Origin: Micromonospora okii | GTDB taxonomy: Bacteria; Actinomycetota; Actinomycetes; Mycobacteriales; Micromonosporaceae | Reading direction: 5' to 3' | DNA length: 64,000 nt | Assembly: GCF_020884795.1 (NCBI RefSeq) | Contig: NZ_BBZF01000012.1 | Span: forward strand, 550,664-614,663 | Shown: positions 42,394 to 51,053 of the stretch, one piece after another | Position numbering within the stretch: the first letter of the stretch is position 1 | Layout of the letters: each line of letters opens with the position of its first letter | Position numbers and translations under genes: made by a program | Notes under the pieces: generated by a model | What the model saw: only the letters and a program-made list of their open reading frames with translations | What the model was told of the DNA's origin: nothing | Databases searched by the model: none

Positions 42394-43205
42394 TGGCCGC
42401 CGCCCCCCGCGCCACCGGCTCCCGCGCCACCGGCTCCCGCGCGGCCGACCCCAGCGCGGCCGACTCCCGTGCCGTAGGCGCTCCTGCCACCGGCGCTCCT
42501 GCCGTCGCGCCGTCGGTGCTGGACGCGCACCTGGCCGACCTGGCGGCGGCGCTGGTGCCGTACCGGGGTTGCGAGGAGCTGCTGGCCCGCTGGGGCGGGG
42601 AGCTGGCGCACCGCCTGGCGGCCGGCGGCCGACTGCTGGTGGCCGGCAACGGCGGCAGCGCCGCCGAGGCCCAGCACCTCACCGCCGAACTCGTCGGCAA
42701 GCTCCGCGACGACCGCGAGCCGCTCTCCGCCATCGCCCTGCACGCCGAGACCAGCGCCCTGACCGCCATCGGCAACGACTACGGCTACGACGAGGTCTTC
42801 GCCCGGCAGGTCCGCGCCCACGGCCGCGCCGACGACATCCTCCTGCTCATGTCCACCAGTGGCGCCAGCGCGAACCTCCTCGCCGCCGCCTCCGCCGGGC
42901 GCGACGTTGGCCTGCGCTGCTGGGCCTTCACCGGCCCCGACCCGAACCCCCTCGCCGACGCCTGCCACGAGGCCCTCACCATCGCCTCCCCCCACAGCCA
43001 GGTGGTCCAGGAGCTGCACCTGGTCTCCACCCATGTGCTCTGCGAGTACGTCGACCGGGTGCTGCCCGCCGCGCTGGCGGCGGCGGGCCGGCCGGCGCGG
43101 GCCCCGGCCGACCCCGGGTCGGGGCCAGCCGGTGGCCGGCCGGTGCACGCGGGGGTCGAGGTGGTGCTGGACGACGGGGTGGCCCGAGACCCCGGGACGG
43201 GATGA
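42393..43205 (+). CDS. gmhA: Phosphoheptose isomerase (SIS domain)
   Basis: A 270-residue protein. The first 45 residues are an Ala/Thr/Gly/Ser/Arg repeat with no counterpart in E. coli GmhA. The enzyme proper follows: AGNGGSAAEAQHLTAELVGKL, ETSALTAIGNDYGYDEVF, LLLMSTSGASANLLAAA, and the catalytic end SPHSQVVQELHLVSTHVLCEYVD. It converts sedoheptulose 7-phosphate to D-glycero-D-manno-heptose 7-phosphate in the cytoplasm. The start codon shares one base with the previous stop. A 40-residue Pro/Gly-rich tail is also extra. Confidence 0.92.
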   Translation: MAAAPRATGSRATGSRAADPSAADSRAVGAPATGAPAVAPSVLDAHLADLAAALVPYRGCEELLARWGGELAHRLAAGGRLLVAGNGGSAAEAQHLTAELVGKLRDDREPLSAIALHAETSALTAIGNDYGYDEVFARQVRAHGRADDILLLMSTSGASANLLAAASAGRDVGLRCWAFTGPDPNPLADACHEALTIASPHSQVVQELHLVSTHVLCEYVDRVLPAALAAAGRPARAPADPGSGPAGGRPVHAGVEVVLDDGVARDPGTG

Positions 43206-43218
43206 GGGAGGCGAGCTG

Positions 43219-44688
43219 ATGGCGGGACCGGTGGTGGTGGTCGGTGACATCCTGCTCGACCGGGACGTCGAGGGGGTGGTGAACCGGCTCTGCCCGGACT
43301 CCCCGGTGCCGGTCCTCGACGAGTCCACGGCCGTCGACCGGCCCGGCGGCGCGGGCCTCGCGGCGGTCTTCGCCGCCGCCGGCGACGCCGAGGTGGCCCT
43401 GGTGACCGCGCTCGCCGACGACGAGGGCGGGGCCCGGCTGAGCACGCTGCTCGCCGCCGCCGGGGTGGGCGTGTACGCGCTGCCGCTGCGCGGCGCCACC
43501 CCCGAGAAGATCCGGCTGCACGCCCGGGGCCGGGTGCTGCTGCGGCACGACCGGGGCGGCCCGCTGGGGGAGCCCGGCGAGCCGGCCGACGCCGTGCTGC
43601 GGCTGCTGGCCTCCGCCTCGGCCGTGCTGGTCAGCGACTACGGGCGGGGCGTGGCCCGGCAGCCGGCCCTGCGGGCGGCCCTCGCGGCGACCCGCGCCCC
43701 CGTGGTGTGGGACCCGCACCCGCGCGGCCCGGCCGCCGTGCCGGGGGTGCACCTGGCCACCCCGAACGAGTCGGAGGTGCGCGACCTGGTGCCGGCCCCG
43801 CCGGGGGCGTCCCGGCTGGCCACCGCGTCCCTGGGCGCGCAGGCGCTGCGCCGCCGCTGGCGGGCCGGCGCGGTCGCGGTGACCCTGGGCCCCGACGGGG
43901 CCCTGCTCTGCCACGCCGGGTCGACCCCGCTGGTGGTGCCCACGCCGGGCGGTGCCGAGGGGGACACCTGCGGCGCGGGCGACCGGTTCGCCGCCACCGC
44001 CACCCTCGCCCTGTCCCGGGGCGCGCTGGTCTCCGAGGCGGTGCAGGCGGCCGTGGCCGAGGCGTCGGCGTACGTCGCCGCCGGGGGAGTGGCCGCCGCC
44101 CTCCCGCCGCCGCCCCGGGCGGTGCCCCCGACGCCGTCCCGGCCCGGCGGCCCCCGGGTCGGCGCGGTCGCCGCCGCCGAGGTGGTCTCCCGGGTACGCG
44201 CCGCCGGCGGCACGGTCGTCGCCACCGGCGGCTGCTTCGACCTGCTGCACGCGGGGCACGTGGCCACCCTGGAGGCGGCCCGGCAGCTCGGCGACTGCCT
44301 CGTGGTCTGCCTCAACTCCGACGCCAGCGTGGCCGGGCTGAAGGGGCCGGGCCGGCCGGTGGTGCCGCACGGCGACCGCAGCCGGGTGCTGGCCGCGCTG
44401 GGCTGCGTCGACGCCGTGCTGGTCTTCGACGAGCCCACCCCGGAGGCGGCCCTGACCTGGCTGCGCCCGGACGTCTGGGTCAAGGGCGGCGACTACGCGC
44501 CCGACGGCGGCGGGCCGGCGCTGCCCGAGGCGGAGGTGCTGCGCCGCTGGGGCGGGCACACGGTCGTCGTGCCGTACCTCGACGGGCGCTCCACCACCGA
44601 CATGATCGCCGCCGCCCGCGCCGACGGCGGGCCGTTTGGGCGCGCCGCGCCCGTGGCGGGCGCGACGACGACGAGGGGGGCACGATGA
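43219..44688 (+). CDS. hldE: HldE-like heptose kinase/nucleotidyltransferase
   Basis: A 489-residue bifunctional enzyme. PfkB-type kinase (about 1-300): VVVVGDILLDRDVEGVVNRLCPDSPVPVL, DRPGGAGLAAVFAAAG, and the anion-hole/catalytic GAEGDTCGAGDRFAATATLAL. Cytidylyltransferase-like domain (about 320-470): VVATGGCFDLLHAGHVATLEAARQLGD, VCLNSDASVAGLKGPGRPVV, PDVWVKGGDY. It should phosphorylate heptose 7-phosphate at C1 and then form NDP-heptose, ADP in the known enzymes. The usual GGAAN substrate motif reads GGAGL here, so kinase specificity deserves checking. Confidence 0.9.
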   Translation: MAGPVVVVGDILLDRDVEGVVNRLCPDSPVPVLDESTAVDRPGGAGLAAVFAAAGDAEVALVTALADDEGGARLSTLLAAAGVGVYALPLRGATPEKIRLHARGRVLLRHDRGGPLGEPGEPADAVLRLLASASAVLVSDYGRGVARQPALRAALAATRAPVVWDPHPRGPAAVPGVHLATPNESEVRDLVPAPPGASRLATASLGAQALRRRWRAGAVAVTLGPDGALLCHAGSTPLVVPTPGGAEGDTCGAGDRFAATATLALSRGALVSEAVQAAVAEASAYVAAGGVAAALPPPPRAVPPTPSRPGGPRVGAVAAAEVVSRVRAAGGTVVATGGCFDLLHAGHVATLEAARQLGDCLVVCLNSDASVAGLKGPGRPVVPHGDRSRVLAALGCVDAVLVFDEPTPEAALTWLRPDVWVKGGDYAPDGGGPALPEAEVLRRWGGHTVVVPYLDGRSTTDMIAAARADGGPFGRAAPVAGATTTRGAR

Positions 44689-45386
44689 CCGGCGACGTAC
44701 CGGGAGCGGGGCCGACCGTGCTGGTCACGGGCGGGTCGAGCGGGCTGGGCGCGGCCGTGGTGGCGGCGGTGGCGAAGGCCGGGGGCCGGCCGCTGGTGCT
44801 GGACCGGCGGCCCCCGGCCGACGGGGTGCCCTGGATCGAGTGCGACCTGGCCGACACCCGGGCCGCCGAGGAGGCCACCCGGCGGCTCGCCGAGCGCTCC
44901 GGCGGCCTCGACGCCGTGGTCACCGCCGCCGGCGTCGACGTGCCGGGCCGCCTCGCCGACGTCCCCGGCGAGACCTGGGAGCGGATCGTGGCGGTGGACC
45001 TGCTGGCCACCGCCGCCGTCATCCGGGCCGCCCTGCCCTGGCTGGAGGCGGCCCGGGGCAACGTCGTCACCGTCGCCTCCACCCTCGGCGTCAAGGCCGT
45101 CGGCGACGCCACGGCCTACTGCGCCGCGAAGTTCGGAGTGGTCGGCTTCACCCGCGCCCTCGCCGCCGAACTGGCCGGGGCCGTCGGCGTCACCCTGCTG
45201 ATCCCGGGCGGGATGAGCACCGCCTTCTTCGACGAGCGGGACGCCCGCTACCGGCCGGGCCCGGACGCCGCCCTCAACGACCCCGCCCACGCCGCCGCCG
45301 CCGTCCTGTTCGCCCTCTCCCAGCCGCCCGGCTGCGCCGTACGGGAGATGGTCGTCTGCGCCGAGCGGGAAACCTCGTACCCGTGA
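44685..45386 (+). CDS. SDR family oxidoreductase
   Basis: A 233-residue classical SDR: VLVTGGSSGLGAAVVAAVAKAG, VVTAAGVDVPGRLADV, GNVVTVASTLGVKAV and YCAAKFGVVGFTRALAAEL (YxxxK). It is coupled to hldE (ATGA overlap). It is not an extended SDR like the HldD epimerase, so a different redox change of the heptose or of an intermediate is more likely. The operon therefore lacks a recognisable 6-epimerase. Confidence 0.88.
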   Translation: MTGDVPGAGPTVLVTGGSSGLGAAVVAAVAKAGGRPLVLDRRPPADGVPWIECDLADTRAAEEATRRLAERSGGLDAVVTAAGVDVPGRLADVPGETWERIVAVDLLATAAVIRAALPWLEAARGNVVTVASTLGVKAVGDATAYCAAKFGVVGFTRALAAELAGAVGVTLLIPGGMSTAFFDERDARYRPGPDAALNDPAHAAAAVLFALSQPPGCAVREMVVCAERETSYP

Positions 45387-46462
45387 TCCTCGTCCTGCGC
45401 GCGCTCGGCGTCGGTGACCTCGCCACCGCCGTCCCGGCGCTGCGCGGCCTGCGCGCCGCGCACCCCGGCCGGGAGCTGGCGCTGGCCGCCCCCGCCTGGC
45501 TGGCCCCCCTCGTCGACCTGGTCGGCGGCGTCGACCGGCTCGTCCCCGCCGACGGCCTCGACGCCCTACGCGTGCCCGGCCTGCCCCCCGACCCCGCCGC
45601 GCCCCGCGTGGCCGGCTCGCCGCCCGGCCCCGCCGACGGGCCCGCCGCGCCGCGCGTGCCCGGCCCGCCCCCCGACCTCGCCGTCAACCTGCACGGGCGC
45701 GGCCCGCAGTCGCACCGGGCGCTCGCCGCGACCCGGCCGGCCCGGCTGCTCGCCTTCGCCAACCCCGACGCCGGGCACCTCGACGGGCCCGACTGGCGCG
45801 ACGACGAGCACGAGGTCGACCGCTGGTGCCGCCTGCTCGCCTGGTACGGCATCCCCGCCGACCGCGCCGACCTGGCCCTGCGCCGCCCCGCGCCCGGCCG
45901 GACGCCGCCCGGGGTGACCGTCGTCCACCCGGGCAGCAAGGTCGCCGTGAAGCGCTGGCCCGCGCGGCGCTTCGCGGCGGTCGCCCGGGAGCTGGCCGGG
46001 CGGGGGCACCGGGTGGTGGTCACCGGCTCGGCGGACGAGCGCGCCCTCGCTCGGTCGGTGGCGTCGGCGGCGAACCTGGCCCCGGGCGCGGTGCTCGCCG
46101 GCCGCACCGACCTCGGCGACCTCGCCGCCGTCGTGGCGTACGCCCGGCTGGTGGTCAGCGGCGACACCGGCGTGGCCCACCTCGCCACCGGCTACGGCAC
46201 CCCCTCGGTGGTCCTGTTCGGCCCGGTCCCGCCCGCCCGGTGGGGGCCGCCGCCGGACCGGCCGTGGCACCGCGCGCTCTGGGCCGGCGCGCGGCCCGCC
46301 GACCCGGGCCCCGCCGCCGGTGGTCCCGCCCCGGCGGGGGTTCGGCCCGGGACGGACGGGGTACGAACGGACCCGATGGCGGCTCTCGGCGTCGAGGAGG
46401 TGCTGGCGGCCGTGGACGAGGCGGAACGGGCGGTGCGGATCTCCGGTGCGGTTACGGCGTAG
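45383..46462 (+). CDS. GT9 family glycosyltransferase (heptosyltransferase type)
   Basis: A 359-residue protein, GTG start in a GTGA overlap. VILVLRALGVGDLATAVPALRGLRAAHPGRELAL begins the fold. A low-complexity Pro/Ala insertion lies at about 70-95. Then LAVNLHGRGPQSHRALAA, VTVVHPGSKVAVKRWPARRFAAVARELAGRGHRVVVTG, and GRTDLGDLAAVVAYARLVVSGDTGVAHLATGYGTPSVVLFGP. This is the second GT9 enzyme of the operon, paralogous to the C-terminal half of the GmhB fusion. Confidence 0.9.
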   Translation: MILVLRALGVGDLATAVPALRGLRAAHPGRELALAAPAWLAPLVDLVGGVDRLVPADGLDALRVPGLPPDPAAPRVAGSPPGPADGPAAPRVPGPPPDLAVNLHGRGPQSHRALAATRPARLLAFANPDAGHLDGPDWRDDEHEVDRWCRLLAWYGIPADRADLALRRPAPGRTPPGVTVVHPGSKVAVKRWPARRFAAVARELAGRGHRVVVTGSADERALARSVASAANLAPGAVLAGRTDLGDLAAVVAYARLVVSGDTGVAHLATGYGTPSVVLFGPVPPARWGPPPDRPWHRALWAGARPADPGPAAGGPAPAGVRPGTDGVRTDPMAALGVEEVLAAVDEAERAVRISGAVTA

Positions 46463-47432
46463 CGACCCGGGCAGGCCGGGTTACACCCGCCGCCGGCGTG
46501 GCCGGGGATGGCTCTTCCTCGACCCGGCCGGCGAGCCGGTGCGCGACCCCGCCGAGCTGGCCCGGCTGCGGGACCTGGTGATCCCGCCGGCCTGGCGGGA
46601 CGTGTGGATCTCGCCCCACCCCAACGGGCACATCCAGGCCACCGGCATCGACGCCGCCGGCCGCAAGCAGTACCTCTACCACCCGCAGTGGCGGCGCAAG
46701 CGGGACGAGGCGAAGTTCGACCACGTGCTCAAGGTCGCCCACCGACTCCCGACGCTGCGCGAGCGGGTGGACCGCGACCTCGCCGGCCGGGGGCTGGGCC
46801 GCGAAAGGGTGCTCGCCACGGTCGCCGGCCTGCTCGACATGGGCATGTTCCGGGTCGGCAGCGACCAGTACGCCGTCGGCGACGACGCCACCTTCGGCGT
46901 CGCCACGCTGCGACCGGAGCACGCCCGCACCCGGGGCGGCTGCGTGGTCTTCGAGTTTCCCGCCAAGGGCGGCATCGAGCAGGTGCGCAGGATCGACGAC
47001 CCGGAGCTGTGCGGGGTGCTGACCAACCTGCGCCGCCGGCGTCGCCGGGCCGAGCGGCTGTTCGGTTACTGGGACGGCCGGCAGTGGCGCGACGTGCACA
47101 GCGACGAAATCAACGAGTATCTGCGCGAGGCCAGCGGCGGAGAGATGACCGCGAAGGACTTCCGCACCTGGCACGCGACCGTGCTGGCCGCCACCGAGCT
47201 GGCCGCGCGGGGCCCGGCCCGTTCCGCCACCGCCCGGAAGAGGGCCGTGGCCGGGGTGATGCGCGAGGTCGCCGAGCTGCTGGGCAACACGCCGACCGTG
47301 GCCCGCAACTCGTACGTCGACCCCCGGGTGGTGGACCTGTACCACGACGGCGTGGTCGCCCCGGTGGACGGGGACACGCCCCGGCGGGAGGCCGAGCGGC
47401 GGGTGCTGGAGCTGCTGGAGGAGGAGGGCTGA
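46446..47432 (+). CDS. DNA topoisomerase IB
   Basis: A 328-residue poxvirus-type enzyme. GTG 46446 gives MRLRRSDPGRPGYTRRRRGRGW, the family start, and overlaps the GT9 gene by 17 bases; the third codon is a rare TTA. Motifs: IPPAWRDVWISPHPNGHIQATGIDAAGRKQYLYHPQWRRKRD, LLDMGMFRVGSDQYA, the core FEFPAKGG, DFRTWHATVLAA and the active-site Tyr in LLGNTPTVARNSYVDPRVVDLY. It relaxes supercoils through a 3'-phosphotyrosine. It has no functional link to the heptose genes that I can see. Confidence 0.92.
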   Translation: MRLRRSDPGRPGYTRRRRGRGWLFLDPAGEPVRDPAELARLRDLVIPPAWRDVWISPHPNGHIQATGIDAAGRKQYLYHPQWRRKRDEAKFDHVLKVAHRLPTLRERVDRDLAGRGLGRERVLATVAGLLDMGMFRVGSDQYAVGDDATFGVATLRPEHARTRGGCVVFEFPAKGGIEQVRRIDDPELCGVLTNLRRRRRRAERLFGYWDGRQWRDVHSDEINEYLREASGGEMTAKDFRTWHATVLAATELAARGPARSATARKRAVAGVMREVAELLGNTPTVARNSYVDPRVVDLYHDGVVAPVDGDTPRREAERRVLELLEEEG

Positions 47433-47855
47433 GGCAACCGGCCCGACACCGGGCGGTCGCTGCGGGTGGGACCCCTGCGCCCGTGATCGACTCCGTGCCG
47501 GCGACATGGGGTGTTCGAGGGCGTCCTGATCGCGCGATGTCGCCGACATCGAGTCGAGATCAGGCCCGACACCGGGCGGTCGCCCGCGAACGCGCGCTCG
47601 CGGGCGCTCGCCACGGTCCCCCGATACTTGCGGGCCGTCGCGCCGGTCGCCCGGCACCCGGCCCGGGGACCAGTATCCGGCGGGACCGGCCGGGGGAGTT
47701 GACGATCAACGCCGGACGGTTGACGATCCGTGCCCGTCGCCGTTCCTCTGGTAGGCCGGATCGCAGGCAGGCCCATGATCGACTCAATGTCGGCGACAGC
47801 GCGCCTTCGCCGGCCCCGGGAACACCCCACGTCGCCGACCCGGTGTCGATCCCGC
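47433..47855. repeat. Block of REP-like inverted repeats
   Basis: Four copies of a unit close to GATCGACTC-N-ATGTCGGCGACATGGGGTGTT lie at 47485-47515 (+), 47536-47561 (-), 47777-47798 (+) and 47821-47851 (-). They form two head-to-head pairs that can fold as hairpins. A 20-base direct repeat (GCCCGACACCGGGCGGTCGC) is at 47441 and 47564. No gene is present. The region lies between the convergent topoisomerase and AraC genes. Confidence 0.8.
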
Positions 47856-48893
47856 TCAGCGCGGGGGCGGGGCGGCCGGGGCGTCCCGGGTGGCCGGGGA
47901 GGTGGCCCCGGGCCGCTGCCCCTCCCGCCAGGCCCGGGGGCTCACCCCGAACGCCGCCCGGAAGGCGCGGCTGAAGTGGGCCTTGTCGTGGAAGCCCCAG
48001 CGGGCGGCGACGGCCTGCACGGGCCGGTCGCCCAGCAGCGGGTCGGCCAGGTCGCGCCGGCAGCGTTCGAGCCGGCGGCGGCGGATGGTTCCGGCGACCG
48101 AGTCGTCCTGGTCGGCGAAGAGCCGGTGCAGGGTGCGCAGGCCGACGTGGTGGGCGTCGGCGACGGAGCGGGGGGACAGCTCGGGGTCGTCGAGGTGCCG
48201 CTCGATGAAGTCGCGGACCTGGGCGAACAGCGCCTGCTGGCGCACCTCGGCCGGGAGCCGGTTCTCGGCGTCGAGGTGCCGGGCGAGCAGCAGGGAGATC
48301 AGGGTCAGGGTGACGTCGGCCAGGTGCGGGGCGTCCTCGGCCCGGAACTGCCGGGGGCGGCGGGTGATCTGGTCGAGGTGCCGGGCCAGCAGCGCGGCGG
48401 GCCCCTCCCCGCCCGGAATCCGCCTCGTGGCGAGCCGGGCGACGCGGTCCGGGGGCAGGGGCAGCCGGGAGCGGGGGAACAGGGCGGTGACGGCGCGGAC
48501 CTGCCCCCGCCCGCCGCCCTGGCCGAGGTGCAGCAGCTCGTGCGGCCGTCCCCAGTCGAGCAGGGTGAGGTCGCCCACCGGGATGGCGTTCGCGGGTTGG
48601 CGGGCGCCGATGGCGCTGGTGCCCGAGAGGACGAGGGCGATCTGGTACGCCTCCGGGTCGGCCTGGCGGATGAGCCGTGGCGTGCGCCGGGCGATGAGCG
48701 ACTGGTAGCGGAACCGGCTCAGCTCGACGCCGTCCAGCCCGATGATGTCGGCGCGGGCGCGGAAATCGGCCGTGTGCTCGCTGTCCATGGCCATCGGGGC
48801 GGAGGCACGAGAGGTGATCTCCGCGAAGTACGACCAGCGCTGCGCGGGTGGCAGCAGCGTCGTGTCCATCCGCTCGGCGTGCAGCCCGCCCAT
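47856..48893 (-). CDS. AraC family regulator
   Basis: A 345-residue protein using ATG 48893, six bases after GGGGAGG. The N-terminal AraC-binding-like domain spans about 15-185 (QRWSYFAEITSRASAPMAM, IGLDGVELSRFRYQSLIARRTPRLIRQADPEAYQIALVLSG). The C-terminal double HTH (about 235-325) has SPRSVADAHHVGLRTLHRLFADQ and VQAVAARWGFHDKAHFSRAFRAAFGVSPRAWRE. The effector is unknown, and no adjacent metabolic gene suggests a target. Confidence 0.9.
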   Translation of the reverse strand: MGGLHAERMDTTLLPPAQRWSYFAEITSRASAPMAMDSEHTADFRARADIIGLDGVELSRFRYQSLIARRTPRLIRQADPEAYQIALVLSGTSAIGARQPANAIPVGDLTLLDWGRPHELLHLGQGGGRGQVRAVTALFPRSRLPLPPDRVARLATRRIPGGEGPAALLARHLDQITRRPRQFRAEDAPHLADVTLTLISLLLARHLDAENRLPAEVRQQALFAQVRDFIERHLDDPELSPRSVADAHHVGLRTLHRLFADQDDSVAGTIRRRRLERCRRDLADPLLGDRPVQAVAARWGFHDKAHFSRAFRAAFGVSPRAWREGQRPGATSPATRDAPAAPPPR

Positions 48894-48945
48894 CACCGAC
48901 CTCCCCGGCGTGTCGCCCGCGCCGACCCACGACGCGGCCTGACGA

Positions 48946-49209
48946 TCAATCATCACCGGCCGGCAGGTGCCGTGCCCATCTCCTCGCCTGTGGCAAATAT
49001 CCATTTTCGACAGTCGTCGTCCTCGGCCCCGGATGCGGCGGGCGGACGGCCGCGAGCAGGCCCCGCGCGGCGGCCACCGCCGGGCAGCGCGGCACCCGGC
49101 ACACCCGGCAGCGCCCGTCCGGGCCGGGCCGGTGGACGCGCAGGGCCATCCGGGCCACGAGGACGAGCCGGTTGCGGATCTGGGCGGGGGAGAGGAACGG
49201 CGCGGTCAC
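48946..49209 (-). CDS. Small Cys-containing protein, XRE operon
   Basis: An 87-residue protein beginning GTG 49209 in a GTGA overlap with the regulator stop. Sequence: MTAPFLSPAQIRNRLVLVARMALRVHRPGPDGRCRVCRVPRCPAVAAARGLL, with four Cys/His-type positions suggesting a metal site, then a basic tail. It is a typical third gene of actinomycete XRE small-protein operons. Longer upstream reading is low-complexity. Confidence 0.65.
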   Translation of the reverse strand: MTAPFLSPAQIRNRLVLVARMALRVHRPGPDGRCRVCRVPRCPAVAAARGLLAAVRPPHPGPRTTTVENGYLPQARRWARHLPAGDD

Positions 49210-50411
49210 CGGGTCAGGCCGACCCCGTCGGCCAGGCACGCCACGTCGGCCGGCACCGGCCCGCCGCGCACCACCTCGGCGATCACCGTACGCGCCACCG
49301 GCCGGCACCGGATCTCCGCCGGCGCGGCGCGGTGGGCCTCGACCAGCGCGCGGCCCGCCCGCATCAGGTCACCCATTTGGAGGTACGCCCGCGCGGCGTC
49401 CACGAGGTGCGCGGCCCGATGCTCGACGGGCAGGCGCGCCCACCCGCCGCCCCCGGTCGCCTTCTCGTGCCAGGCCACCGCCGTGCCGCCGTCGCCCAGC
49501 TCGACCGCCGCCACCACCCGGGCCGCCTCGACCGCCGTGGGCCCGAAACTCGCCCCGTGGCGCTGTTCCCCGCCCCTGCCGACCCGCTCGGCAATCTCGG
49601 CAGCCTGCTCGACCAGCTCCTCCACGCCGTGCCCGTCACCGCACACGGCGGCGGCGAGCGCCGCCTCCACCAGCAGCGTCCCGCACAGCGCCAGCTCCTC
49701 CGGCGGCCCCTCGTGCGGCACGCTCGGCGCGATCCGGTGCGCGGCGCTGATCGTCACGCCCATCGCCAGCCGGCCCCGCCCCGCCGCCCGCAGCGCCTGC
49801 CCCAGCGGCACCGCCGCGCCCGCCTCCCGCAGCGGGTCGGCGGCGGCCACCGCCATCGCCCGGTCGGCGGCCAGCCACGCCACGTCCGGCTCCCCGAGCT
49901 TCACCAGCGTCGACGCCACGATCCGGTACGCCTGCACCAGCAGCCCCGCCGCCTCGCCCGTCGGGTCGGCGGCGTGGGCGTGGGCCTGCTGGGCGTCGCC
50001 GAGCAGCTCCGGCAGCGCCCGCACCAACTGCGGGTAGTGCGCGTGCTCGTACGACAGCCAGGCGTGCGCGACCCGCCGGCCCAGCTCGCCGACCGGCGGC
50101 ATCGGGCGGGCATCCGGCGCGGCCGGGAGGCGGGTGGAGTAGCGGGCCAGCGCGGCCCGGAGCGCGTCGACGCCCGCGACGGCGGTCGAGGGTGGGGCGG
50201 CCCCGACCATCAGGATCGACGGGTCCACGCGAAGGACCTCGGCGACGTCCAGGATGACCGAGAAGCGGTCCAGGGAGCGGACGCCGCGCTCGACCTTGTC
50301 GACCCAGCTCTTCGACTTGCCGAGCCGGTCGGCCAACATCTGCTGCGTCAACCTGCGCCGGCTGCGCCAGTGCGCGACGCGGCGGCCTATCGGCAGCTCG
50401 TCACCGCCCAC
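49206..50411 (-). CDS. XRE family regulator with TPR-like domain
   Basis: A 401-residue protein. GTG 50411 gives MGGDELPIGRRVAHWRSRRRLTQQMLADRLGKSKSWVDKVERGVRSLDRFSVILDVAEVL, the standard HTH of this actinomycete group. The remainder is helical repeats (LVRALPELLGDAQQAHAHA, LVQAYRIVASTLVKLGEPDVAWLAADRAM, VEHRAAHLVDAARAYLQMGDLMRAGRALVEAHR). Such proteins may sense a peptide or small molecule. The start overlaps the upstream gene by 11 bases. Confidence 0.9.
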   Translation of the reverse strand: MGGDELPIGRRVAHWRSRRRLTQQMLADRLGKSKSWVDKVERGVRSLDRFSVILDVAEVLRVDPSILMVGAAPPSTAVAGVDALRAALARYSTRLPAAPDARPMPPVGELGRRVAHAWLSYEHAHYPQLVRALPELLGDAQQAHAHAADPTGEAAGLLVQAYRIVASTLVKLGEPDVAWLAADRAMAVAAADPLREAGAAVPLGQALRAAGRGRLAMGVTISAAHRIAPSVPHEGPPEELALCGTLLVEAALAAAVCGDGHGVEELVEQAAEIAERVGRGGEQRHGASFGPTAVEAARVVAAVELGDGGTAVAWHEKATGGGGWARLPVEHRAAHLVDAARAYLQMGDLMRAGRALVEAHRAAPAEIRCRPVARTVIAEVVRGGPVPADVACLADGVGLTR

Positions 50412-50859
50412 GACGCCACCGCCGGTCCGGGATCGCCCGGGTGGTCTCCTCGGCCGGAATCCGCTCGGCCTCGGCGAGCGCGAGGATGCGCTGGCGCGCG
50501 GCCTCCCGCTCGGCCTCCTGGATCTGCTCACCACGACTGGGCGTCGACTCGTCATTGCTGGCCTTCATGCTGTCATTCCCGCTCTCCGAATAGGGTGCGG
50601 CGGCGTGATCGTGGAGGGCCGAGCCCGCCTCGCTCGGCCAGTGACCGCGATCGACCGGGATGCGGTGCCGGATGCGGCAGGGGAGGTCGGAGCCGCATCG
50701 GCAGATCCGCCGCCACTCCCGCCAGGACCAGACGGGCTGATGCCGGCGGGCGAGGTTGAGGCCAACCGCCAGGACGTACTCGTCGTAGGAGACGAGCCTG
50801 ATCGGCTCGTTGCTGCCAGTTGGGCCAGCGGTCTTCCGATCGGCCCTGAAAGAGAACAT
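50401..50859 (-). CDS. Conserved protein upstream of XRE regulator
   Basis: A 152-residue protein with AAGGAGG five bases before ATG 50859. The first 80 residues, MFSFRADRK then PIRLVSYDEYVLAVGLNLARRHQPVWSWREWRRICRCGSDLPCRIRHRIPVDRGHW, are a recurring actinomycete domain with paired Cys. The tail is charged and helical (EQIQEAEREAARQRILALAEAERIP). It heads a three-gene operon with the XRE regulator and diverges from the GntR gene. Function unknown. An internal ATG at 50568 could give a shorter product. Confidence 0.7.
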   Translation of the reverse strand: MFSFRADRKTAGPTGSNEPIRLVSYDEYVLAVGLNLARRHQPVWSWREWRRICRCGSDLPCRIRHRIPVDRGHWPSEAGSALHDHAAAPYSESGNDSMKASNDESTPSRGEQIQEAEREAARQRILALAEAERIPAEETTRAIPDRRWRRGR

Positions 50860-51053
50860 GGCTTCCTCCTTGTGCCAGGGGAAGACGTGGGTGCCCGGAC
50901 GCGGGAAGTTCGCCCGGGCACCCACGCTGGTGAGGGCGGTCCGACAGTGCCAACCGAGGGAATCGCCTCCTCTGCAACCTCCCACAGGTACCGTTGGGTA
51001 GTCAAGGGGCGACGTAGGTGGTCTACTCGGGTTGCCAACCGAGGAGAAGCGCC

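Noticed and set aside
50401-50568. Separate small gene MKASNDESTPSRG...
   Set aside because: It is in frame with, and better explained as the C-terminus of, the 152-residue protein starting at 50859.
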